A stretch of 64,000 nucleotides of DNA from Pampus argenteus (taxonomy: Eukaryota; Chordata; Actinopteri; Scombriformes; Stromateidae). Shown here piece by piece: positions 1 through 13,100 of the stretch. The notes beneath the pieces are model-generated. The model was not told the origin of the DNA. It saw only the letters and a program-made list of their open reading frames with translations, and made no database searches. A program made the translations under genes and the position numbers. Within the stretch, counting starts at the first letter, position 1. Each line of letters starts with the position of its first letter. The stretch is taken from NCBI GenBank assembly GCA_036937835.1, contig CM072873.1, positions 7,338,001 through 7,402,000 on the forward strand, given 5' to 3'.

Positions 1-1379
1 TTTTTCTAACACATTTTAATATTTGGAGGGGTAGAAAAATTAAAAAAGGAAAGATCTGAATCAATCAGGAGAGAAACATAACACATCTAAACATGCCTAT
101 ATGTGCCATATGCTATACCATTCATAGTCACTAGATCTGAACCCTTTTGGTGTTTTTAATTTGCTTCATTTCTCACATCACCCGTGCATGCTAGATATGG
201 TTATTAGATATATATTTTTTCTGACAGATTGGACAATTCAGGGATGCCACAATTTTGAATGGATCGAGAATATTGTTACCCATGTAGAATATACTGCATG
301 TATCTGTAAACAACACCACAGAGAACAAACTTGTCTCTGCATCACATGTTTAATGTCTTTAGCCTCCATGATTCAACCATTATAGGTCTAGAATTGGGAT
401 AAGAAGTTCTGTGGCCCTTTTAGAAGTACAAACTATGTCATCTGTGACGTCTCGGCATGAAGGAGTACAAGTATGTTTACGCATGCGGACTGGCCATCTG
501 GAGCCTTTTTTTCTCTGGGAGCTTGGTGCATGTGTGGGCCAGCAGTCAGCTAAGCAAAGTTTATAACATGTCCCACAGAGGTTTTGGCTAGTAGTTGTCA
601 TGAGTGCATCCCCAGCCCCCCCTCCCTCCCTCCTTACAATGGCACACACAGTACCTTTCAGATACTGCGCTGATATATGATATGAATGTCTAAATGTAAA
701 AACTAAATGTAGCGTAAAATTGAAAAGAAAAAAAAAAAACCAGAGCTAAAGATTTCAGAAAAACATCCTGGAGGCAGAAGTGGCCTAATGCCACCAATTG
801 ATTCATTCATTTGGCAGAACATTTCTCCTAACATCAGCACACAGCATCACATTGTCATCGCAGAGTCTCAGTAATTTGTTCTGTTTTGCCTTTAATATGC
901 CAACATAAACCCAGAAAAACATGTTGCCTGTACATGTAAATTACCTTTAATGGCCCCATAAAACGGAAGTTAGAGCATCTTTAGTCTCCGTACTGTGATG
1001 TACGGAAGCTAAAAGCCAGGCAGGGCTTAGTGTTTAGCACAATACAAAGCTACAGAAAGAAACAGAGCTACAGAGGACTGTTGATTACACACACACACAC
1101 ACGTATTTTATCTTTTCACTGGTACCTGTAGCTACACGCCCATGCCAGGCTCAAGCATTGTTTTGACACAGGGCTATTTCAGTCTGAACACGGACCAAGA
1201 GTGCATTCAGGATCTCCTCATGGGCTCATGGGTCGAAAACAGGGATGTGCAAATATATCCGCCGATACTTCTGAATAGGCACTTTTTTGAGAAATTACCC
1301 CCCCCCCCCAGTTGGTACTATACTGGTACTATTGGTACTACTGGAATAATTTCTCTCATGAAATTAAGATGTTACTGAA
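1..1379. other. Noncoding AT-rich stretch with short simple repeats
   Basis: No coding exon or RNA gene is visible. The stretch holds an A-run (728-738), (AC)8 at 1087-1102, a 12-C run at 1298-1309 and about three imperfect tandem copies of a 10-11 bp unit of the form TTGGTACTA at 1312-1344. The short open frames here do not resemble any protein family I know. Confidence 0.6.
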
Positions 1380-1380
1380 A

Positions 1381-1988
1381 GTCCTGTTGATGACCTACTT
1401 GATGGTGAGTCTCCATATCAGGCTCCTCTTTTATGGAACCATCTACTAGTTACAGACCAGGTGGCAGACACACTCTATGTCTAAGAGCGGGCTTAAAACC
1501 TTAAAACCTTCCTTTTTGATAAAGTTTATAGTTAGGGCTGATCACGTTTTCCTTTATAGAGCCCCTAGTTATGCAGCTATAGGCCTGGACTGCTGAAAGA
1601 CTTCCCATGATGCACTGAGCTCCTCTCCGATTTCCTATTAATGCATGTTAGTTACTTGACTTTTTCCCTGATGAAGATGCCGCCAATGGCCGTGGTCCTG
1701 CTATCACTAGTATTATTATTAGTCATTTTACAGCTGTTATTATCATTATTATAGTTGCTGTGCTTCTCTGTGTCCTACAACCCAACCAGTTAAAACAGAT
1801 GGCTGCCCACCTAGAGCCAGGCTCTCCTCGAGGTTTCCTCCTGTTGCCAAGTGCTTGCTCAAGGGGGGACTATTGAGTCTCTATCATATAAAGAGTATGG
1901 TCTAGACCTGCTATATATAAAAAGTGTTATGAAATAACTTCTGCTGTGATATGGCGCTATATATAAAAAGAAAATTGACTTGACTTTC
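1381..1988 (+). mobile_element. LINE 3' end (CR1/L2/Rex-like), 5'-truncated and decayed
   Basis: From 1422 the plus strand reads the C-terminal tail of a CR1/L2/Rex-type ORF2: a segment like APLLWNHLLVTDQVADTL, then after in-frame stops LKTFLFDKVYS and a stop at 1533-1535. This matches the family pattern of W-N-x-LP followed by LKT-x-LF-x-KAYS. The downstream sequence is a typical teleost 3' UTR for such elements: the 'GCCCCTAGTTATG...CTATAGGCCT' block, the 'CTCGAGGTTTCCTCCTGTT' block, the 'CTTGCTCAAGGGGG' block and a terminal 'TATGGCGCTATATA...AAAATTGACTTGACTT' tail. Stops and lost segments show it is inactive. The superfamily assignment is from memory of teleost consensus sequences. CR1/L2 against Rex1/Babar is not resolved. 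Confidence 0.75.
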
Positions 1989-4600
1989 ATGGTGTGCCCC
2001 ATGAGATTATATTCAGCCCATTTTGCGGCTGCAGCGCTCTAGCTCAATACTGGACCAAATTCAATAATTTAAATAATTAAGTGAGTCAAAAATATGGGGG
2101 AAATAGGTTGGAAAAAATACCAAAGTTTGCGTATAATGCACTTGCAAATTTAACTTTACAGATGAGATTTTTAAAAATATAAAAAAAATAAAAATAAATA
2201 ATTAATAAGAAGATTTCGGGGTGTGCATGCATTGCATTAGTTTGGTTTTGCTGGGACCTTTTCCAAAGAGGAATTATCTGAGTTTGCTGAATAAAAACGT
2301 CAGCCCTCTGCACTGAAAAGACATGTGATGTCACAGGTCAGCTGTGACAATGAACTGAGACATGTCAATCCAACACTCTTCTATTGGCTAACCAGGCTAA
2401 TCTGCAGGTCAGAAGGATAAACTTTGACCTAATGCATATTTTAAATTTACCAGTAACAACATCTTCAATTGAAATGAATAAATAATATCTTTTTTATAGA
2501 GACTAATTTTAATTTTGCCTTTTGCCGTCATCATCATAATAATGGGAGAGATTTTCTTGAATACCAATAATAACTCAAAATGTGACATTTACACGGCAGT
2601 GATAATGGCAAGCATGACAAAAACGGATGCTGCGGATTTTGTTAGTATACTGTGTGTTAATTGGCCTCCACTGCAAATGTCGACACATTGCAGAATCAGG
2701 AAAGGAAAGGTGTGGTATATTACAGCATGTCAGCACTGTGTGGTGCGCCAGTGTGCTCTGGGACTGTTGATAAAGTTCAGTCAGACGCTTAGGGCCCTTT
2801 ATGGCAAATGTTCATGATTAGATTTGGTGGGAAAGAGCTTTGAGTTCTACTGGGAGAACTAATAAACACATACAGGAGCGTTACATCTGAGTTAGTGTAT
2901 GTAGTATGTGATGTAGAGACTGGAGAGCTTTAGTGTGATTATAGCATGCTTAAGATGTCCATACAACAAAATGTACTGTATATATTCCTTTTATATAAAA
3001 ACTGAATACCAACTGTAAAAACAGTATACTTTAAAGATTAGTACATAAAACGTAGCCGCAGCTAAAAAGGTCAGTTTATACACGTCAGCTGATAAGTGAG
3101 TGAGCCAATGATTGTGAAGCAATAAGAATCAGGTAACAGCGACTTCAGAAATACAGACTGTGACAGGTGGATGACAACGTTTTATCTCCATGATATTCAT
3201 TTTAGAGCTTTTAGGTAAAACAGCCTTATTTTTATTTAGCATGTTTGTTTTTTTGTATTTGTTTTTTTGTCCAAATGGTTCCTGCAGAGCCATTTGTAAT
3301 ATATCAAGATGACAATTGTTTTCCCATATACACAGTTTTCACACAACAAAAAGTCAGTAATATTCTACACTTTATGCAGCATAGGTAGAAATAAAAAAAA
3401 AAGTTGAGTAATGTTCAGCTGTTATCACTCTCGCCACCCCTGGTTCTTCAGTTTAATACCTTGTCAGGCACATTAAACTCCTTTTCTCTAGTACAGTGCT
3501 ACACACCCAACCCCCTTCTGGATTACATAAAATAAATAATCCTTACTACAAGTTACTTATAAATAGGACATCCCATAACTTTAAGCATATTTCTGATCGA
3601 GAGCCAAAGCTGCTCAACATTGTGATTCAGCATCACAGCTGATGATTTGTATCCTTTAAACCCATCTTACCTGTGACTGTAGCTTTAGCAACGTTTTCAG
3701 AGGAAGTTATGCAGCTGGATGGGCTTGCTGCATTGCCAGGATTGGCCCCCGATAACGCAGCTTCCAACTCAGTTGTTTCCAAAAAATGAATCAGAAAGAC
3801 TTTTAATAATGAAATCTAAAAGAACTCACGGGAGGTTAATATAAACCCCCCGAGGATTCTGCTGCCCCGCCACAACCTTTACACAAGCTGAAAAACGGAC
3901 AGAATTATGCCCTGTCAAGAAAACTCACTTTTCCCTGCTATAAAAAGTATTTGTTTTTCCAGCTCTCAAAACCTTGGGGCGAGTTTGGTAAAGGAGCTCT
4001 TGAATAAGAAAAAAAAAACTTGAGAATAATAGCAATAAATGCACAGACGGACGCTGACCTGAGGCTCAACCTGGAGTGCCAGACACCACATGCACACATA
4101 ATATTGTAGCTATCCCTGCAACTTATATTGATCCTGCAAAGCGTACAAAGAGATATCAACCTCCAAAAGAAAAGACATTCAGTCTTCAGTGTAGGTGAAT
4201 ATACTCTACACGTAAGACCAGCTTTACAGTGAAAGGTAACGCAACACTGATGTCAAGTCTATAACAAGCGGTGTATGTGCAATCCATGCAATCCTACCCC
4301 ACCCACCGCCCCCACGTTGGAGCAAGAACGTCTGCCTTTCCTTTCCCCATGTTATCTGGTTTCGCTGCTGACAGAGACATCAAAATCCTGACACACATAC
4401 TATGTTGCACATGGCAAATTCATGACATCTGCACATGCTGCCAAAGATGAAAGCCATGAGTCTGGTACAAGGCATGTGGGAATAGATGTACAGTAACGAG
4501 AGCCTTGGGGTCTGGCTTAATGAGGAGGATTAGTGAACCGTGATACGGCTCTCGTGCACAGCTGTAAGTGGCGAGGCTGGTAGCGGGGAAAGGCTGGATA
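1989..4600. other. Noncoding single-copy-looking DNA
   Basis: No exon, RNA gene or clear transposon was recognised. It contains A/T homopolymers only. The longest open frame (2515-2817, 100 codons, plus strand) has no recognisable domain and starts in AT-rich low-complexity sequence, so it is treated as chance. Confidence 0.5.
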
Positions 4601-4620
4601 GAGGAGAGAGCATCGGTTTG

Positions 4621-4830
4621 TCAGGTAGAGGACGGGCTCACCTCGGCTCCTAGGAAACTCTTAAATGAGATAAAGGAGCGCAGACCAGTGGATGAGGCCA
4701 GATTGTAAACGCTGACAAGTGCAATCAATAGATCGCTCTGTGATATTAACTTGCTATCATCTTTTTGATATCCCGCTGAGATGGGATGAGGGAAGAAGGC
4801 AATTCCCAGGTTCAATAAATGTGTCCTCCC
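4621..4830. promoter_or_regulatory. Candidate conserved noncoding element
   Basis: A block of balanced composition inside AT-rich DNA, with a run of developmental-factor-like sites such as GTGCAATCAATAGATCG, TGATATTAACTTGC and CTTTTTGATATCCCGC. ATCAAT is a PBX/HOX-type core. The minus strand is open for 64 codons here, but the peptide is unfamiliar. The call rests on texture and motif content only. Confidence 0.22.
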
Positions 4831-4849
4831 TGCACCGTAAATGTTGAAG

Positions 4850-7660
4850 ATTCATTTTTCAACACAAATATTATATGACGTTAGAGTGCTTCGTATTGTA
4901 AATGTATTTCTAGTTAACTGCTTAATTTTTCCAATAATACGCTATCAAGGGGCATTTTACTACTTCACTAACCCACCGTAGCAGATGGGACAGATGGGTA
5001 CAGATATTTTTTGGAGACAGAATGCTGTATTAAAGGCCAGCAACGGTGACATATTTGTCTTGTTTATTAGGTTTCGCTCATGGGTTTGAGTGCTGTCTCT
5101 GCATTGCTTCCCATGTGGCAAATTCTCCAACATGGCGATTTTGATTTTTTTCAGAACTCTCAAATCCCTGAATCAAATTTGAAATTGGCAAAGTCCTGAT
5201 ATTACGTTCCATTTCTGCTAATATATCTTATAAATGATTTGGTCACACAAGAAAGTGGCAACTGCATATTCTTTCAAAATAGGCACTGCTAGAGGCTTGG
5301 TGAAAAAGGGACTATACATGCAGGGCCATAGGCATCAATTCCATGTATGCTTTAAAGGTTCTGCACCCAATGGGAAGTCGTGACCAGACCGACTGTTGTC
5401 TTTTAGCGATATTTTTTTTACTTCTCAGCAACTCTAAGCTCTGATTGTTGATAGAGCTTGCTTGTATCAGCACTCTAGCGAGAGACTGGAGATATTGCAC
5501 TTTGATTGAAACAAACAGACACCCTGACTTTCGGTTCAGTTCGGTTCATTTCTGCACATCTACATGCGAGCAAGTAACCAACACCAAACTGAAAATGCAT
5601 CCGCCATATTTTTGGAATGGGTAGATGAAAGACTAAAAATGTGGCTTAACTCACACACATTTGGATCAGCACTCTGGATCTCATTTAATTCTGGTCTCTT
5701 TTGTCTGTGGGTGTAATTAGGTATACTTAGTCTAATGCTAACAACGCAGCATATGGCTCGGACTTACAATAATTAGACTGCTAGAAAGAGCTTTATCTAA
5801 GATAGTTGAGCTTTATAAATGACCTTTTACACGAATGGTTTATGGTATGGAGAGCTCCTTCCAAAAGTCCTAAGAGTTCTCACTGCAGTGAACGCTAATT
5901 TATGTTTCATGATGATGATTGTGGATATAATGTCTCCTTGCACTAGATTTCATTAAATGTATATCTGTGCCTGAAATTCTGGAAAACAATCTTACGTTCT
6001 AGAAGAGTGTTCTATCAATTCCAGAAAGAAAATCTTACAGACATGCCGAACACATCTATAGCTTTTTTTTTTTTTAAGGAAATAAACCAATTTGCCTGGC
6101 AGATTGCATTTTATCTTTCTCTGAACCATTGCACTCATTGTAGTCAATTTTGTCTGGGGTTTAGCGCCTCCTTGCCATAGCTTACCTGAACTCCTTATCT
6201 GTTTTCCTCCCCCGAAAGCAAAATTGAAACAAGCACGGATTAACTCAATGTCACGGCAGCTTTGTCCCTGGGATAATAGGGGACAATGAGCTCAGCAGTG
6301 ACAGCAGTAAACGATGCCAATTTTCTCAGAGAAAAGGGGAATGATAGAACGAGAAAAGGGAAAAGAGAGTTGGGGGAGATATCTTAAGACTCTAATCCAA
6401 CTTTGTAAAACAGAATGCTCTCGGTTTTGCTGAGTGTTTGTCCCGTTGAAGTGATTCATATCATCCAATCATTGCTTTGCAGGCAGCACAAATGCTGACT
6501 GAAGATTTGTGACAGAATGGTTTTAAGAAGATTAAGGGAAAAATGTCACATTTTTGCGGAAAAAAAAACAAAACCCAATTGGCATGTTATGTCTTAAGGG
6601 GGTAAAAAAAGTTTTTTCTCTCTTGTTGCTGAACACGATAACACTAAATTCATCCATACATCATCAACATTTTTAACAGCAACACACAACCACGTCCACC
6701 CTCATACATGGCTGTGTGTTTTGTGTATCTATCTTCAGTTCTTTCCATTCAGACACCAGCAGGACATTCGCTTCCGACAACAACAAAACTCTTGAGTTGA
6801 CCTTTCACAGCTAAAGGTGTTCGCATTGTGTTTATTCTTTATAACTGCCAAGAGTTACAGAATTAGCTCATTCAAAATGGTGCTGGCATGGGTCATATAA
6901 GAGCTATTGATTCACTGGAAGTAAGTATTCTGTATGAAATATTTAATATGTGTTTATATGCATACAAGTAACCACAATCTGGGAACACACTTACACAGGA
7001 AATTCAACAATGCATTTATATGCGCTGTAGTAACCTGGTTCAGCAAATTACTTTTTAACATGAATATCTTTCACACAACATTTAACTCTTGTCAGTGTGA
7101 TGTATGTATGTAAATTTATGTACAAAGCCAAATATAGTTTTACATATATTCTCTTCCACGATTAAGGAACAAAAAACAGTGAATGCGATATGACTTATAA
7201 AACTACAGTATATGTGCTGCGTTTGGTGACATTGGACATGGGTGGATTTCACCATAAGCATGCCATCTGCCTCTCCAAGATGTGTGTGTTGGGTTTGGTA
7301 CTCACAGTATTAGGATCTGTTGTTTTTGTCAGATCAGGTATGCAAACACATATTGATTCATATTAAAAAGTTGAAGACCAATTTTTATAACACCTGTCGC
7401 AGTTTGTCTGTTGTGTCTCTCAGGTCACTGTAAGTTAGTAAGCTAGAGTTATGGGCATTGTTGCATTAGTTGTTAAATTAAACACTTCAATTTCAAATGA
7501 CCGTAATCTGCAAGCTGCACAAGAAATGTGAAAATTACACTATGAATAGCGTAATTATGTGATTTTGAACATTGATTATTTTCTGCTAAACAAACTGTAG
7601 CTCTTTGCAATCTCTTGGTACTAAAGAGACATGACATTTTGAGTAAAAATCTGACCTTTC
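4850..7660. other. Noncoding DNA, no feature recognised
   Basis: It holds AT-rich stretches, A/T homopolymers and (near 6660-6720) CA-rich sequence. A donor-like GGAAGTAAGT at about 6908-6917 has no convincing acceptor-exon partner. The 62-codon minus-strand frame at 5312-5500 is unfamiliar. Confidence 0.5.
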
Positions 7661-7661
7661 T

Positions 7662-7855
7662 TGATTTTATCAGGTTTTTGTTTGTTTTTTTTTTTTTTTT
7701 TTTTTTTTGGCATTTCATCTTTATTTGACAGTCAGTCGGGAGAGAGACAGTGGTATGACATGCAACAAGGGCCCTGTGGGGTCGAAGCATGGATGTTGCA
7801 GTAATGTGGTTATGCACCTTTACCATTAGGCCACAAGGGTGCCCTGATTTTATCA
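7662..7855 (-). mobile_element. tRNA-derived SINE with 11-bp target-site duplication
   Basis: On the minus strand the element starts at 7844 with GGGCACCCTTGTGGCC. It has a pol III A box-like TGGCCTAATGGT (7822-7833) and a B box-like GCTTCGACCCC (7778-7788) 33 nt further on, then a body ending in AAATAAAGATGAAATGCC and a 24-nt A tail (7685-7708 on the plus strand reads as T). Identical 11-bp flanks TGATTTTATCA lie at 7662-7672 and 7845-7855, which is direct evidence of retrotransposition. The body and tail match a SINE common in percomorph fish, but I do not give a family name. The long minus-strand open frame through it (7473-7871) is not a gene. Confidence 0.85.
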
Positions 7856-9860
7856 ACTTAAGGCTTATCATGAGATGTATCTGCTACCAGCAGCACATGG
7901 TCAGCCCTGAGATTAAACAAAGAAAATTCAAACTGCACTTGAGTGTGCAGGAGGGAGCAGAAAAGCTGTATTTTGGCTACTGGTTTTATAATTTTACTAT
8001 CCTGACGTCTTTGATTTCAGTTTGTAGAACTAAAGGATGGGAAAGTGTCTTTGGGCAGAAAATAGAAAGATGAGGGCATCGGGGTCAGGCAGCAGCTGAA
8101 ATCCATGATGCTCTCACATGAGTTTTCAACGCTAACAAAATCTGTTTCTGTTAAGTTATTCTCATGAAAGAAATGGACGAGCTGGAGTCTAATAATAAAG
8201 CATTAATACGTCTCCTCATTAAAATTCTGCAACCATGTCAGAGCACATGAACCTACTGCCGCTTCTCATCCTAATGGGAGAAGATAAAAGCACAGCGAGA
8301 GAAAGGTAGACACAACAAGGTTTCACGATGTTTATTTCGGTAAAAGCCTTGTCTTCTGGCTTCAGGCTGCGCTGACCGAGGTAAATAAACAAAAGCAAAA
8401 ATTTGAGTCTCAGTGCAATTAGTGCTCTTTTTTTACTGAACAATACATCTCTGTTAGAAACAAGGCCCTTGTTAAGGTCTGCATCTGTCAGACGTGTGTC
8501 TCTGCCAACACAGACAGTTGGGGTAGAACACTAGATGACAGAAAATCCTACTGGATAAACGAAAAGAAGCTGCAGTCTTATGGCAACGGACAAGAGACAC
8601 CAAATTAAATATTGTCAGTGTGATGCTGCACAGCAGTCTAGCATGAAGAAGAAAAAAAAAAAAAAAGATTGCTTGATCCCTAAAAATGACCGTCCTTTAC
8701 TATTCTTCCATTAAAATCCTGCGCGTATCTCCAGAGATGTGCGGCTTATTTAATGGGCTGATTCATCCAAATTAGAAGAAAATGAACAGATTGTCTCGAT
8801 GATATGTAGTGGTCTTCAGCCATGCACATAGTTTTGCTCTTAATTTGTCAGGGTTTTTCAGATGTCTGTCTTGAGATTTCTGCCAATTGAAAAGGGAATG
8901 AAATTTCATTTACGGTGCTCACAGCACTGCAAGATTACATTCAAAGAATCAACAGCGACATCTCTTTCCAGACACAGTGTCTCTGTTTCTCCGCATAATC
9001 CACAGGACACAACGTTGATTTCTTTACCACCGAAACTGAACCAACAGAGTGGCGATTTGAGACGGTTGGGGGAAAAAAAGAAAAAAATGAAACTAAAATG
9101 TATTATGTAATGTATTTTATATATAAATGCGTGTACTATATATAAACTTATTACATTTAACACATCATTTCCACGACACGCTGCTGTTAGCTTATCAGCT
9201 AATAACAATTTTCACATTATAATTGCTCCCTGCACCCTATTTAAGTGCGCTCCCACCTTTCCCACTTCAGTAAAAAGCAATCTGCCGGCACAGCCAAATA
9301 GAAAACAACCGGAGGTTTCTGTTCATTCGGAGCAAAAAAAAAAAGTCGCTTTACGATGAACTGTGTGCATTAAAAAAATAAAAAATCCACCGGGTGGAAA
9401 CATGGACATCCCAAAACCCTGAGGAAATTAAACCAAAACTATCTGAATGGCTAAATAGCACTTGCCTTCATAATTCAGTCTGACATCATGTTCATCATGT
9501 TTCACGTTTGGTGGGAGTCAGAAAGTGTATTCCTCGCGTTAATGTGGTTTTCAATCGATACGGGATGCTGCACCAGTGGTTGCTACTGGAAGGAAGCGGC
9601 TACATGAAAATGTGTCATGTCAATCAAAGAAAGATGCCTGTTGGCGTCTCTTCTTAAGGATTTAAACATAAACGGTGGAAATGCATACTGTTTGGTTAAT
9701 ACAGCGTTGGGTGCATGCATACATCATACAACTGTGAATAATTTGCGCGAACTGACTCTTCGAGGCCGCTGAGTTTGTCCCTCATTATGACTGCTTGGTG
9801 TTTGTCTTATAAATAAGAATTAGCTGAACTGCTTCAAACTGCCCTCCTTGAGAAACCATT
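7856..9860. other. Noncoding DNA with a possible conserved block
   Basis: No coding gene is recognised. The part around 8850-9060 has higher sequence complexity and little homopolymer. It is open for 82-100 codons on both strands, a pattern often seen in conserved noncoding DNA, but neither peptide is familiar. Poly-A tracts occur near 8645-8665. Confidence 0.4.
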
Positions 9861-9869
9861 TCTGTTTTA

Positions 9870-10160
9870 GTGTCATATGATTTCTCCCTCAGTCACAGTG
9901 ACATGCTGCAGAATATCCTTCCAAAATCCCACGGAAAGGCTCTTTCTGCAATGTGGGGTGCCTCTAAGCCACAGAGATTTTCTGACTTCTTTGGTTGTAG
10001 TGGTGTATCTGTTGCCAAGTACACCTCTGCTTTGATTCTGGCAACACAATATGCTTAATGAGATTCCACAGCCTGCGCGCAGCGTTCTCCATCTCTCCTT
10101 ATTCCCACCTACAGCAGAACGAGTGCCCACACTGCCTGGTGGTGGGTTTAACATTGTTCA
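9870..10160. promoter_or_regulatory. Candidate conserved noncoding element
   Basis: A 290-bp block of high sequence complexity with GC above the local level, open on both strands (62 codons plus, 93 codons minus) without any recognisable domain. It contains AATATGCTTAATGAG, a homeodomain-like AT core. It could be an untranslated exon or an enhancer. There is no direct functional evidence. Confidence 0.22.
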
Positions 10161-13100
10161 AGCGCAAAGAGGCATTAAAACAGTAAAAGTTCAACCGGAA
10201 TTCAAACTGTTATAATTTCACACTGTATAATTGACATACTACTGTGGACATACGTGTCGTGTAGGTCATCATCTACAGCTGCCGCTCCAGATTATGATTG
10301 ATTGAACAGAGTGAAACATGGTACAGTGGAAAAGGGTTTCTCTAACACACACACATACAAAGTGCAGATGATACATTTAAGTCTTGTTAACCATCTGATC
10401 TCAGACCATAAAATCTGCTTTGAGACTGATGTAAACTTTACATTTTCATGTGTTGCTTCTGGTGTTGTGGGAATATTTCCAGCCAGATTACTGTCTGTGT
10501 GCAACCTAACACACATGCATAAACACACACAAATGACTGATTTCCTTCAAATATCAGACTTTGAAATCATTGAAGTTATCAAATGTACAGTATGTCTGTG
10601 TCCATCAGGTTCTACTGTGCACTCAAGTACACATTTATCATAACAGAAATCAGTATTAGTTATGCCATATTTCCCCGTTCTATAGGTTGAATAGTCGGCA
10701 TGTTGCTGAGAAGGACAAAGAGAATGATAACAAAAGAATATCTAATATACAATATGAATGAGTTAATCCAAAGAGAGCTCATAAGAATTGAAGGCTGTTT
10801 TCATTGATGACAATTACATTGCTCATTATTTATTTATTTATTGCTGAAAAAAGAAAGAAAGATCCAATCCAATAATTGTTCAGATATGAAAAAAGAGACA
10901 TAAAAAGACGACATCACGGTGGCGCTAAAAGAAAAGTCTTTAGGATGCTGGTCTTCTGGGGACCATGAACTCACTTCTGTACAGTAGTTTGTGTCGATCC
11001 AGCTAGTCAATGTTGAGATACTGTATATCACAGGAAGAGTTAAAGCTGACAAAATAGCCAAAATAAATGTAACAGAGGCTCACTAGATCCCACATTTCCC
11101 ATCATGCAGCTTGATAGCTGGTTTGACTCTCCTTGTCGGTTAACACCCGCATTTGTCATGCAGGCTTTCTGTTTGGAATTTGTAATGGATGTTGTCTCTA
11201 AGCAGACGTAACCAGATGATGTCTCATGGGTGATTTCCTCAGACTTTCTACAACTGTTTCTCTCGAGTCCCGAGTAGTACTTGCCATGCTTACTAAATTG
11301 ATTTTGACATGTGAGATTGGTGGCGTGTCCCTTTAACTTTAACTTAACAAGCGGAAGAGAAAGTTCACACGATGAGTCATGAATCCCTCATTAGTCAGTG
11401 ATACGCTTGCATAAGGCAACATTTAGAAAGCAGCGAGTAAACCCGTAAGTCCTAAGAGTTTCCGTTGACTTTGTCTCGTCTTTCACGCATCGCTGCACAG
11501 CCTACAGTACATACATACTCTTTCTTACCATTACTACTACTTGAACGAGGATCATCAAAGAGCTGGTGTACTGTCCTTCCGAATCAGATTCAATCTCTCT
11601 CTGCAAACAGACCTGTCATAATAACATGGCAGGTTGCTGAGTATACCACGACATTATCTATCCGGAGGGATTTGCACAGGACGCGTGGCTGCAAATGAGG
11701 TGTCTCAAAGACTCTTGGTCAGAGAGAATGCTACGCACGTTCCTCTGCCCTGCTGTTGTCAGTGTTTTGATCCAAGCACTGGGTGGTTGGAGCGGGCCCG
11801 TCCCTTTGAATGCTAATGAGTGATGTCTTCAAAGAAGCAGCACTCCCTAAAGTCACCTTACACTATTGCTCATTGTAAAGCATTCTCACAGCATAGCGAG
11901 CCACTCTGAACAACATATCCTGCATTAATGATTAGATTGGCTCGATCTATCTGTGTAACGGACGAGGACGTTTGCGAGGAAGTGGAAATATTTTTTTGAC
12001 CAGCAAAAGTTTCAGGAGAAACGCTTTGTGTCGACTTCAATCATACACACGCACACGCCGGCGAACACCGCCTCACCCACTTCAGCTGCTATTTCCCCAG
12101 TTCCAGTGGTTCAACAATGCCACGCATTTTTAATAATACATACATCACGTGTCTTACTTCTTCTAGATGTGCATGCATATTTTCAGGGTAACACTGCTGT
12201 ATGCATAATCTGTGTTCTGCATCAAGGTTGACTGCTTAGCAAAACTATAAAACTCTCCTGTGACTTCTTAAACCTCCCTCGGATCGAACGTAGCATGTTT
12301 TTGCAACACTGTAGGCTCAGTGCAGCGGAGAACCTGTGCTATTGTTTGATCTACGGTATCTTTAGCTCTGCAGCACTGTTGACTGAGTTTGTGGATTGCT
12401 TCACACTGGGGGCTTCTGTGTTTGAGCAACACGCTCGAAAGGAATTAATGTTACCTTGGTTCAAACTACCATAATCATTATAATGGTGCTTAAGAGTTAC
12501 AAGCAGTAAGACCTTCCAGAGGAGGGGGTAGGGGTGTGTAAGGATAGGGGTGTTTGGGATGCTAAGTGGTCACGGATATTTAAATGCCAAACAGAGTTGA
12601 AACTATTCTATAAAATAATAACATATAGACTATATTTTTCTAGAATTGCAACTATAATACGATAAGTAATGTGTACTTCTATGTACATTATAGGGTACAA
12701 TCCTACTCTACAAAACACAATAACATATTTGGTCACAACATGGAGGGCAGACCGATATCAGAATTTTTTTGCTGTATGATTTTATGATATTACTCCAGGA
12801 TTGGTATAATTTTAGTGAAAAAAACAGCAGAATTTGCAGTATCTAGTTCAAGATGGAGATATTAGATTCAGCTAAGATATCTCCCACGTGTGAAAAGAAA
12901 TACAGAAGTGTCAACAAACGAATGGCAATATGATTTATACGAAGATAATATATACGGTATATCATAAAAAAAAAAAAAAAAATCCAAACGTTAATGCGTT
13001 TGTATCTGTTTTCACTTGTCAATGCATTTCAAACAAAAGCAGCTAATTTAGTTTTTTTTAATCTGGAGTAACTACAGGATAATCCCTCATGAACTAGCCA

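Noticed and set aside
7473..7871. 132-codon minus-strand open frame
   Set aside because: It runs through the SINE and its A tail (poly-lysine), so it is a repeat-derived artefact.
12740..12850. GACCGATATCAGAATTTTTT stretch considered as a DNA-transposon piece
   Set aside because: Vague resemblance only; no termini or second copy found.
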